Virus record (IMG/VR): IMGVR_UViG_3300002132_000024
Location: 1-64,000 of that record
From: a virus
Direction: 5' to 3' (one strand)
DNA length: 64,000 nucleotides
In this document: piece by piece, positions 41,429 to 48,190 of the stretch
How positions within the stretch are numbered: position 1 is the stretch's first letter
How the letters are laid out: each line of letters starts with the position of its first letter
Position numbers and translations under genes: made by a program
Notes under the pieces: generated by a model
Told to the model about the DNA's origin: nothing
The model's input: the letters and a program-made list of their open reading frames with translations, nothing else
The model's database searches: none

Positions 41429-42469
41429 TTACTTTGAGTCTTCGCTTAGTACATCGTACATTTCAAATACGCCACCGTTGCGCTCGTAGATCAAACCTGC
41501 AAACAATTCTGCTTTCATGCCTTCACCTAATTTAGATTTAGCAACACGCTCGGCCCAGTTGAACAATGCTTTGTCCATTGGATCGATTTGTTGTTGGCCA
41601 CCGCTTTCTTGTACTAGTTGAATCATTTGTTTGAAAGATAGTTTTTGTTCTACGCTTTCTTTAACTGGACGCTTTTTACCTTTTGGCATCATTGCACTTT
41701 CAGTTTTCTTAGCAAATGGGTTAACACCTTTCTTAGGACCTGCTTTTTTATCAGCAACTGCTTTCTTCATTGGCTCTTTCTTGTCGCCGTCTTTGTCCAT
41801 GTCTAGGAAGTCTGGCTTAGCCCCTTCTTCCAATTTGCTTTTGCAATCAGAAATCATCTGTTTTAATTCTTTTTGGTTGCAATCGGGATGCATTTTACAA
41901 ATTTCTGCTACAGATTTTCCATCCTGGCACATTTTCTTAATGTGTGCCATTGATGGTAATTTGCCGTCAGCTTCTTTCTTACTTTCTTTAACAGACTCAT
42001 CTTTCTTGTCATCCCAAGGAGCTTTCTTAAGTGAAACTTTCTCTTTAGGTTGTGCTTTGGCAGTGGATAGAGCAGCTTGACCTTTTTTGCTTTTTACCAT
42101 GTCCATGAACTTAGAACGAGCAGCTTTTTGTGCATCGGAACTTTCTTTAACTGCTTCGTCTTTCTTCTTTTCGTCTTTTTCAGCAGCTTTACCACTGTAG
42201 TTCTTGCCCGCAGTGTGCTTAATTCCTGTAGCAGTTTTTTCAATAGTGCCACCAGTAGCAGACTTTTTCTTATCTCCCACTTTCATTTCTTCAGCAACTT
42301 CTTCATCGGCTTTTTTCTTAGCTTCAGCAACGTAAGTAGTACGTCCGCTTAAAACACGTAATTGAGCGTCTTCGTTAAGCTGTACAGCTTTATCTAATTG
42401 CGGCGCAGCTGGTGTCGATTTTGGCGCTTCCATACTGTCTAATTTGTTAAGTAATGACTTGAAGTTCAT
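41429..42469 (-). CDS. Lys-rich phage head-type protein with N-terminal leader
   Basis: A 346-residue protein starting MNFKSLLNKLDSMEAP, similar in style to the other leaders in this cluster. Most of it is a disordered Lys/Ala/Glu-rich body (KKADEEVAEEMKVGDKK, AKAQPKEKVSLKKAP) with a short motif KPDFLDMDKDGDKKEPM that I associate with structural proteins of T4-like aquatic phages. A folded end (LSFKQMIQLVQESG, ELFAGLIYERNGGVFEMYDVLSED) closes it. It has its own late promoter and a 21-base leader with AGGA, and ends just before a strong terminator. A role as internal head protein or scaffold is inferred. Confidence 0.65.
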   Translation of the reverse strand: MNFKSLLNKLDSMEAPKSTPAAPQLDKAVQLNEDAQLRVLSGRTTYVAEAKKKADEEVAEEMKVGDKKKSATGGTIEKTATGIKHTAGKNYSGKAAEKDEKKKDEAVKESSDAQKAARSKFMDMVKSKKGQAALSTAKAQPKEKVSLKKAPWDDKKDESVKESKKEADGKLPSMAHIKKMCQDGKSVAEICKMHPDCNQKELKQMISDCKSKLEEGAKPDFLDMDKDGDKKEPMKKAVADKKAGPKKGVNPFAKKTESAMMPKGKKRPVKESVEQKLSFKQMIQLVQESGGQQQIDPMDKALFNWAERVAKSKLGEGMKAELFAGLIYERNGGVFEMYDVLSEDSK

Positions 42470-42495
42470 TTTTTGATTCCTAATGGTCTATAATG

Positions 42496-42503
42496 TATTT
42501 ATC
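42496..42503 (-). promoter_or_regulatory. T4-type late promoter (GATAAATA)
   Basis: GATAAATA, with +1 near 42490 and a 21-base leader containing AGGA to the ATG at 42469. It drives the Lys-rich head-type protein and lies within the end of the small gene upstream. Confidence 0.65.
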
Positions 42504-42732
42504 TTTTGATAATATTACCTTGCCCTGTCATGAGGCCGGTTTTGCTGTTAAGTGCGTTATCTGTTGGCTTTTGCATCTTCACTTTACCTTGTTTAGGTGC
42601 TTTTGTTCCAGGCTTGCCAGGTGAGCCTGTGTATGATTTATCAGCTTTAAAGGCAGCGACAGGTCCCGTTGCAATATTGCCTGCGGACGTTGCACCTGTT
42701 GTAGCTGTTTCTAATAATTCATGTATTCTCAT
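42499..42732 (-). CDS. Small basic protein with capsid-type leader
   Basis: A 77-residue basic protein beginning MRIHELLETATTG, in the manner of T4 internal head leaders. The rest is Gly/Lys/Ala-rich and probably disordered (YTGSPGKPGTKAPKQGKVKMQKP). TATAAATA ends 7 bases before the ATG, so the message would have a two-base leader. It sits in a run of genes with similar leaders, consistent with a packaged DNA-binding protein. Confidence 0.55.
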   Translation of the reverse strand: MRIHELLETATTGATSAGNIATGPVAAFKADKSYTGSPGKPGTKAPKQGKVKMQKPTDNALNSKTGLMTGQGNIIKR

Positions 42733-42739
42733 AGTGTAT

Positions 42740-42747
42740 TATTTATA
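42740..42747 (-). promoter_or_regulatory. T4-type late promoter (TATAAATA), near-leaderless
   Basis: A perfect TATAAATA directly after the stop of the upstream 50-residue gene. Predicted +1 is 42734, two bases before the ATG at 42732, so the message would be nearly leaderless. Confidence 0.65.
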
Positions 42748-42900
42748 TTATCCGTGTTCAAATCTTGCTTGTGATTGCGGTACATAGTCTTTACGTTCTG
42801 CATGTTGTTGCCAATAAGCATTGCGCTCATTGGTACTTGCTCTACGTGCTTCGTGCTCTTTATATTTTTTTATATAATGAATTAGATCTGCTTGAGTCAT
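42748..42900 (-). CDS. Small hypothetical protein (50 residues)
   Basis: A 50-residue coding region that fills the gap between two genes. It starts in an ATGA overlap with the stop of the upstream gene and ends one base before the late promoter at 42740. The sequence begins MTQADLIHYIKKYKEHEARR and is basic and helical, ending YVPQSQARFEHG. The tight coupling and the absence of any other use of this stretch make it likely real. Function is unknown. Confidence 0.55.
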   Translation of the reverse strand: MTQADLIHYIKKYKEHEARRASTNERNAYWQQHAERKDYVPQSQARFEHG

Positions 42901-43097
42901 TTTTTCTTAGCTTTTCCTGCTTTCATATTAGCAAGCCAGTGTGCCATCCTTTGCTTTTCACCACTTGAACTTTTAGCAGTCTTTCTTAAACTGCCAACAC
43001 TTGCTTTAGTATTTACACCACTGCGTTTTGCTAGACCCTTACGGCCTGGCTTCTTACCATCCGCAAAGTTTTCGGTAATAAACTCATGAGCTTTCAT
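42897..43097 (-). CDS. Small basic head-type protein with T4-like leader
   Basis: A 66-residue, very Lys/Arg/Gly-rich protein beginning MKAHEFITENFADGKK. This start is close to the capsid-targeting leaders of T4 internal proteins (MKTYQEFI-(A/T)-E). The remaining GRKGLAKRSGVNTKASV...KQRMAHWLANMKAGKAKKK is a known style of short DNA-binding protein in T4-like aquatic phages. It is probably packed with the DNA. It is coupled to the genes on either side by ATGA overlaps. Confidence 0.6.
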   Translation of the reverse strand: MKAHEFITENFADGKKPGRKGLAKRSGVNTKASVGSLRKTAKSSSGEKQRMAHWLANMKAGKAKKK

Positions 43098-44062
43098 CTC
43101 ATAGCTACCTGCATATAATTATTGAAGTTATCTTTACGATCAGCTAGACCGTTCATTCTAGGATTAATAGGCTTAGTGACTGCTTCAACATCTTTGAAGT
43201 TATCTACTCTCGGCTGTACACGATGTTGCCAAAACCATACTGCAATCTTAGCAGCAACTTCTGGTTTTTCTGCTAGTTCGGGATTCTTGATTAAATCCAT
43301 ACCGATCGCTTTACCTGCAATGCCGTAGTTGTAGCGACCTGTGATTTGTATAAAGCCTCTGCCTTTGAATCTAGCACCATCACCTACTTTGGTGTTGCCC
43401 AGTGTTTTAGCTTTCTTAGGAGCATACTTGGGATCATACTTACGGAAGTCTAAACTGCCACCGTATTCTACCATAGTCTTAAAGTCATGCGACTCGTGTG
43501 CGCACTGTGCTAAGAACGCAGCAAGCTCTGTACTTTTAATGCCAGCAGCTCTTGCAGTTTTCATTAGCAGTGCTTCTGCAGGTGTGCCTGTAGCACTAAC
43601 AATTTTAGGTTGGCCTAGGTCTTTTGGACGAGACTTTGGTTTAATGCTAGTCTTGGGAGCAAGTTTAGACTGCTGTTTAATTTGTTGTTGTTCTTGTTTT
43701 ATCTCGCCGATTAGTTTTTCAATGGCGGGCTGTTCTAGTTTAGCCTGCTGTACAATTTCAATCTTTGTTGCAGTAGGAATAGTTGGACTAGTTAGAGCTT
43801 GCTTAATAGTTAAACCGCCCATTGCACCACCTGCTATAGCAGCACTGATGCCTAAATTTATTAAAGTATCTTTAATGCCTTCGTCAAACTCGATGCTTTC
43901 GCCACCACCGCCTCCGTCGCCACCTGCAGCGGCCCCACTACCATCTCCGCTGTATCCTGTAGCAAAGCCGTAGCCGCCGTAAGGACCTGGACCCCATGCA
44001 GCACCGCGAGCCTTACGCTTTTTGCGTTTTTTCTTTTCTATTACAAATTCACTAGATTTCAT
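43094..44062 (-). CDS. GH19-type muralytic protein with head-type leader
   Basis: A 322-residue protein. The first 20 residues MKSSEFVIEKKKRKKRK resemble a capsid-type leader with a basic run, then a long Gly/Ala-rich spacer and a Gln/Lys coiled coil (residues about 95-150). The C-terminal 170 residues are a glycoside hydrolase 19 domain: AQCAHESHDFKTMVEYGGS, then RFKGRGFIQITGRYNY (compare the lysis endolysin at 53.1-53.9 kb), then WFWQHRVQPRVDN. It could be an injected or virion-borne muramidase-like enzyme that acts on the peptidoglycan. It is in a late operon with internal-head type proteins. Confidence 0.7.
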   Translation of the reverse strand: MKSSEFVIEKKKRKKRKARGAAWGPGPYGGYGFATGYSGDGSGAAAGGDGGGGGESIEFDEGIKDTLINLGISAAIAGGAMGGLTIKQALTSPTIPTATKIEIVQQAKLEQPAIEKLIGEIKQEQQQIKQQSKLAPKTSIKPKSRPKDLGQPKIVSATGTPAEALLMKTARAAGIKSTELAAFLAQCAHESHDFKTMVEYGGSLDFRKYDPKYAPKKAKTLGNTKVGDGARFKGRGFIQITGRYNYGIAGKAIGMDLIKNPELAEKPEVAAKIAVWFWQHRVQPRVDNFKDVEAVTKPINPRMNGLADRKDNFNNYMQVAMR

Positions 44063-44262
44063 ACAGGCTTCTCTCCTGTTAGATATGGCTTGCTAAACCA
44101 CAACTTAAACCATTCGGGCGTTCCGGGCTTGATGTTGTGCTTTTTCATTAACTCGCCTTTTTCGTTTCCAGTGACGCTAATATTACTACCGCCGTAGGGC
44201 TGTAGACCTTTAAACTCAGTAATGCCTGCTAGGCGTCTAATATCAGCAAGTTCGTCTATCAT
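44059..44262 (-). CDS. Small protein with IRRLAG leader
   Basis: A 67-residue protein. It begins MIDELADIRRLAGITEFKG, where the (D/E)-L-x-x-I-R-R-L-A-G-(I/L) pattern is typical of leaders of virion proteins in T4-like aquatic phages. The rest is a short folded region (ELMKKHNIKPGTPEWFKLWFS). It is coupled by 4-base overlaps to its neighbours. It may be a small head component; function is not shown. Confidence 0.55.
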   Translation of the reverse strand: MIDELADIRRLAGITEFKGLQPYGGSNISVTGNEKGELMKKHNIKPGTPEWFKLWFSKPYLTGEKPV

Positions 44263-45935
44263 TTTGTTGCCGGTTCACCAGTAATATGTACTTCCCACTT
44301 CTTGCCAGACTCTTGAGACTTACGTTGCGCCATAGCTTGCAATCTAGCAAACTCTCTACGCTCTTCCGGACTATCTGCATATGCACCTGCTGGCCCTGGA
44401 AGTACTTTCCATTTCTTACCATTAATGTATACTGCAAAATTATTACCTGGCTCAGTATTACCTTCGTCCCAATCTTCTGGATCTCTTACTCTTTCCGCCA
44501 CACCTTGCTCTCCAAATCTTGTTCGATAAGAATTAGAGGATGTACTGTTTCTGCTTCCAATAACTTTATGTCCTTCGCCTGCAAGCATCAAGTCATACAT
44601 CATTCTAATAACGGCTGACGGGTTTTTAAGAGTATCAATATGATTGTAGAACCATCTAATTTTTTCCGCCTTCATTCTACGAGCAGGCTTGCCCTTGACC
44701 AATTCTTTAGCCTGTGCCTTAAGTGTTTCAAGATCTCGAATTCTTTCTAATTTTTTAATATCATCAATTGTAAAGTTATCTTCTTTTCCGTCGTTGGGGC
44801 CTTCTGCTATACTTTCTTCTTTAGTTCTATCAAACTTAGTTTTATATAGATACTCCATTACGGAGTATAACACAGTTGCAATTTGATTTCCGAATCTTGC
44901 ATTACTACCTGAACCTGGGGTCATTTCCATGCCTTTTGCTTCTTTACGTAGGTCCATCATTGCATCAATTGCAGCCATTGCATTTTTGTCAACGTCTCTA
45001 AAGCCTTTAGTCCTTGCTTCAATAAAACTGTATACGTCCCAAACATCGTTAGCATATTCGTTTGCTAAGTTGCCTTTATAACTGCCTTGGCCTCGTTCGA
45101 TCGACTTACCAATCTTACGTAGATTAGCTAACACTTCAACAGCATCATTGCTAGTGTTAATGTATGCTTCATCTAAACTAATGCCTTCCATAGGAATCTG
45201 TTTAGCTTTATGCTTAAGGTCACCTTGCTTCTCTGCCTTCTTTTTATCTCTATGTGCGCCAGCGCCGCCCATCTTAGCGTTCTTTGCCACAAAGTTTCTT
45301 GGCTTAACTTCAAATTCTTTAGCTCTCATAGTATTTTCCTCTACGCTGTCGCTAATACCCAATCCTTTGCGTACAGCGTCAAACAACGGTTTAGCTAACT
45401 CGCCTGCACCTGTATGTTCTGCAAATTTTTTCAAGTCGTTGTTAGCAGCATCTTCTCTAGCAAGAGTTCCACTAATACCAGCAACGCCTTCAGCCCCGTC
45501 TTCTCTTTCACCACTTGACTTAAAGTCTAGTACATCAAACTTATAGTATCCGTGACTCTTGCCTTCCACACCATTATAATCTTTTAATAGCTTACTCATA
45601 TCGTCTATGCGATCGCTACCCGCTACAAACGTAGCATCTCTGTAGCCACGCTCATAAAGATAGGTAGCAACTTTTACAATAGTGTTGAGACTAGTGTCTT
45701 GAACAATACTCTCTGCATACTGTGGAAATAGTTTTCTTAAAAAGTTTACTTTAGTAGGATAATCTAATGGATTCTTTTTCTTATCTTGGCTCATGCTGGT
45801 GAAGATTCGCATCTCACCACCTTGGCTTTTCATAGTTTTGAAAACCTGGTCGTGACCTAGTGTTGGTGGATTAAATCTACCAAAGCAAAATGTGACATGC
45901 TTGCTGCCACCTTCAAATAGTTCTCTTAACAGCAT
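44259..45935 (-). CDS. Nucleotidyltransferase-domain protein with head-type leader
   Basis: A 558-residue protein with three parts. Residues 1-10 (MLLRELFEGG) are the shared leader. Residues 14-190 are a nucleotidyltransferase of the HxGH superfamily: FCFGRFNPPTLGHDQVF with the T-x-G-H motif, GYRDATFVAGSDR, and GISGTLAREDA in place of the family's I-S-x-T-x-x-R. The rest is a helical middle and a C-terminal small domain (YINGKKWKVLPGPAG...WEVHITGEP). Enzymes of this superfamily join a nucleotide to a phosphate or a vitamin precursor. A packaged, injected enzyme would be unusual. Confidence 0.7.
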   Translation of the reverse strand: MLLRELFEGGSKHVTFCFGRFNPPTLGHDQVFKTMKSQGGEMRIFTSMSQDKKKNPLDYPTKVNFLRKLFPQYAESIVQDTSLNTIVKVATYLYERGYRDATFVAGSDRIDDMSKLLKDYNGVEGKSHGYYKFDVLDFKSSGEREDGAEGVAGISGTLAREDAANNDLKKFAEHTGAGELAKPLFDAVRKGLGISDSVEENTMRAKEFEVKPRNFVAKNAKMGGAGAHRDKKKAEKQGDLKHKAKQIPMEGISLDEAYINTSNDAVEVLANLRKIGKSIERGQGSYKGNLANEYANDVWDVYSFIEARTKGFRDVDKNAMAAIDAMMDLRKEAKGMEMTPGSGSNARFGNQIATVLYSVMEYLYKTKFDRTKEESIAEGPNDGKEDNFTIDDIKKLERIRDLETLKAQAKELVKGKPARRMKAEKIRWFYNHIDTLKNPSAVIRMMYDLMLAGEGHKVIGSRNSTSSNSYRTRFGEQGVAERVRDPEDWDEGNTEPGNNFAVYINGKKWKVLPGPAGAYADSPEERREFARLQAMAQRKSQESGKKWEVHITGEPATK

Positions 45936-46270
45936 TATTCGTAATCGCCTTTACCAATAAACTTTTCTTGATCTTCAGCGAAGTGCCTAGCAAGGTCTAT
46001 TAGTTTTTCTTTAGGAAACTTTTTTTCACGGTCGTCAATGTCATATTTTTGACAGTAATGATCTAGGCAATGTTCGATAGGTCTAATATAAACCTTGAAT
46101 GCATTGGGATTTCCCTTGTGTTCTTTATGTCGCTTTACTGCTGGAAAGAAATATCGATTTAACATTTTATCATCGTTGTCGATATAAAACTTTAAATCGT
46201 CGAGCCAGTTTATTTCTTCGGTCTCATCTTTAGGTGCGCCAATAGGCGAAAACATTTCACGTAATAGCAT
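45935..46270 (-). CDS. Small head-type protein with leader
   Basis: A 111-residue protein whose start MLLREMFSPIGAP is almost the same as that of the next gene (MLLRELFEGG). The body is charged and includes HCLDHYCQKYDIDDREKKFPKEKLIDLARHFAED, which looks like a compact helical domain. It is joined to both neighbours end to end. The near identity of the first residues with its neighbour is the strongest sign that these leaders are functional signals rather than chance. Confidence 0.6.
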   Translation of the reverse strand: MLLREMFSPIGAPKDETEEINWLDDLKFYIDNDDKMLNRYFFPAVKRHKEHKGNPNAFKVYIRPIEHCLDHYCQKYDIDDREKKFPKEKLIDLARHFAEDQEKFIGKGDYE

Positions 46271-47100
46271 TACCAGCTCCTACAAGACCAATATCTTGCT
46301 TTATGTCTTGGCCCTGGATTAGAGCAGTTATGTCTGGCACGGAAACTCTTTCTACGTGCTGGATTGGATTTTTTAATGCGCATCTTCTTGTCGCCAAAAT
46401 TTACTTTGACCACATTGCCCTGTGGATTCTTTACATATACTTTTGATTTTTTAACATCGCCTGCCATTTTTTTGCCTAGTTGTACCTTGCGTCCTTGATA
46501 CTCAGCTTCTGTTTTAATGCTTTCGTTGTTTCTAGATTCTTCAGAAGCCATGTAATCCCAAACGGTGACTAGCATGGATTTTGCGACTGCAATCTTTTCT
46601 TGGACCCATTCTGGGAGATTATCGCCTGCATGAATGATGTTGTCGATACCTTGAACAGCACGTTTCATCGTTTCTAGGTTATTGTCAGCCATTCCTGCTT
46701 CGTCGTCGTATTCAGGATTAGAACCTTCCCCAATTTTTTCGCAGTCGTTTACACGCTTCCCTGCGTTTTTACCAGTTCCTGCTTGTGTTCCAGTTTTTCT
46801 GTAGCCCTTCCAACATTTTTGTGGACCGGCAACGCCTTCTACTAGTTCGCCTTCTAAAAACTGTAGGCCTTCGTTGGTTAACATTTCTAAAGCATGATCG
46901 TCTAGTTCGATAACAATGCCGTCTTCCAGCATGTCTACAATAGTAGTGGCAATTTCGTGATCTTCTGAAAAGCTGATGCCAAACTCGTCACCGATTTCAA
47001 ACTGTTCTAAATCAGTGTTGCGCTTTGCTTGTATGGTGTCGTTGTCTGTTAGTGCAGTTTCGCTAACGATAGCATCTAATTTTGATAAAATATCTCTCAT
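46270..47100 (-). CDS. Head-type protein, first gene of the late operon
   Basis: A 276-residue protein starting MRDILSKLDAIVSETAL, again leader-like, followed by a folded acidic region (IGDEFGISFSEDHEIATTIVDMLEDG, ALEMLTNEGLQFLEGELVEGV), then GPQKCWKGYRKTGTQAGTG and a basic Arg-rich C-terminus. The CWKGYRKTG and NDCEKIGEG segments look like a small Cys-containing domain found in virion proteins of T4-like aquatic phages. The gene has a good late promoter (47126-47133) with a GGAAGA leader. Packaging in the head is inferred. Confidence 0.6.
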   Translation of the reverse strand: MRDILSKLDAIVSETALTDNDTIQAKRNTDLEQFEIGDEFGISFSEDHEIATTIVDMLEDGIVIELDDHALEMLTNEGLQFLEGELVEGVAGPQKCWKGYRKTGTQAGTGKNAGKRVNDCEKIGEGSNPEYDDEAGMADNNLETMKRAVQGIDNIIHAGDNLPEWVQEKIAVAKSMLVTVWDYMASEESRNNESIKTEAEYQGRKVQLGKKMAGDVKKSKVYVKNPQGNVVKVNFGDKKMRIKKSNPARRKSFRARHNCSNPGPRHKARYWSCRSW

Positions 47101-47125
47101 ACGTATCTTCCATAAGTTGATACTA

Positions 47126-47133
47126 TATTTATC
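47126..47133 (-). promoter_or_regulatory. T4-type late promoter (GATAAATA)
   Basis: GATAAATA on the minus strand. +1 near 47120, giving a 20-base leader with GGAAGA before the ATG at 47100. It starts the cluster of leader-bearing head-type genes. Confidence 0.7.
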
Positions 47134-47145
47134 GTTTAACGCAAC

Positions 47146-47520
47146 TTAGGAATTATAACGGACACTGATGATTTCACCGTCTTCGATGTGGTATGCAGCA
47201 CGTATAAACACAAACTTGCCTGTGATTGTTGTGCTTCTGCTGGAGTTTGAGCTATCTACATCAAATGTTTCTGTATGTACGTCAACCCAGTCACTGTCAC
47301 CCGGATAAAGTTCTAGTGTAGCTTGTATAGTGATAGTTCCTAGCAAGCCTTCTGCGTGGAATAACAAGGTGTGTATACCATCGCCGTTTTTATAATATCC
47401 TGCTCCTCTGTTTTTATCGGAGTAAAATACAGTGTCTGCGTCAGACCCAGCTTGATAGTCTCTACCGTATGCAGACGATACAGTGATATTTTCTAATAAT
47501 TTTAATGTTTCGAAGCCCAT
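47146..47520 (-). CDS. Hypothetical late protein, leaderless
   Basis: A 124-residue protein with a beta-rich, Ser/Thr-rich composition (GTITIQATLELYPGDSDWVDVHTETFDV) as in small virion or fibre-like proteins. It carries MGFETLKLLENITVSSAYG at the start. GATAAATA ends exactly five bases before the ATG, predicting transcription from the A of ATG. Function is not known; the beta-sandwich look suggests a structural protein. Confidence 0.6.
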   Translation of the reverse strand: MGFETLKLLENITVSSAYGRDYQAGSDADTVFYSDKNRGAGYYKNGDGIHTLLFHAEGLLGTITIQATLELYPGDSDWVDVHTETFDVDSSNSSRSTTITGKFVFIRAAYHIEDGEIISVRYNS

Positions 47521-47524
47521 ATTA

Positions 47525-48190
47525 TTATTTATCGGAAACTACAAACTTGTATATCCGCCCTAAAACTGTTGAATCACGCAACTTTAGCATAAGCAATGTT
47601 GCTTCATCTTGCACCAATACATATCTTCTATCCCAATTCCAGTCAGTGTGCATAAACCATGACTGCAACGACTCAGTACAGGTAATTCTAGTAGATTGCG
47701 ACTTGATCCAATCGAGATACTTTTGTTTAGCCTCTTTATCTCCTGCCATTTTATGTGGAAGGAGATAAGCTCTGTACTGATACTGATTCTTAGGTAGCTT
47801 TTTAACCATAATAGTAGATGCATCTAACAAGTCGATGTTTGCACCTGGTTCGAATCTATGAACAACATACGATTCAAATTTTTCAGATATAGCATCATAG
47901 AACAATTTATCGTTTGTATAATAGTCGATCTGTCTACTTTCTATCCTAGTAGCGTAGTCGCTTTTGTTGTATGGCAATAAAAAGTTGCAGATGTTGTCTA
48001 TCAACTCTTTATTATGCCATACTGATTGACGAAACGCATGTAAGGGCGCCTCTGTAAGATTACATAATAGTTTTATGTCTCCTAACGCCGCCATTCTAAA
48101 GATACCAGCACCACTAACTTGTAGAGTAGTCTTATAAAGCCACTTATTGTAGAACTTCTTATTAGTTGTCTTGGTTTTCGTTGATAACAT
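47525..48190 (-). CDS. Conserved phage protein, unknown
   Basis: A 221-residue protein. I start at 48190 (Met of MLSTKTKTTNKKFYNKWLYK), a short overlap into clpA, rather than at the earlier ATG. It is basic at the N-terminus and has aromatic strands: KFYNKWLYKTTLQVSG, RYVLVQDEATLLMLKLRDS, IYKFVVSDK. No catalytic motif is apparent. It overlaps the clpA 3' end by 29 bases and could be a partner or substrate adaptor for ClpA, though position is the only support. Confidence 0.5.
   Translation of the reverse strand: MLSTKTKTTNKKFYNKWLYKTTLQVSGAGIFRMAALGDIKLLCNLTEAPLHAFRQSVWHNKELIDNICNFLLPYNKSDYATRIESRQIDYYTNDKLFYDAISEKFESYVVHRFEPGANIDLLDASTIMVKKLPKNQYQYRAYLLPHKMAGDKEAKQKYLDWIKSQSTRITCTESLQSWFMHTDWNWDRRYVLVQDEATLLMLKLRDSTVLGRIYKFVVSDK
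47526..47533 (-). promoter_or_regulatory. T4-type late promoter (GATAAATA), leaderless
   Basis: GATAAATA. Predicted +1 is 47520, the A of the start codon. The same geometry occurs at 24078-24085. Confidence 0.65.
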
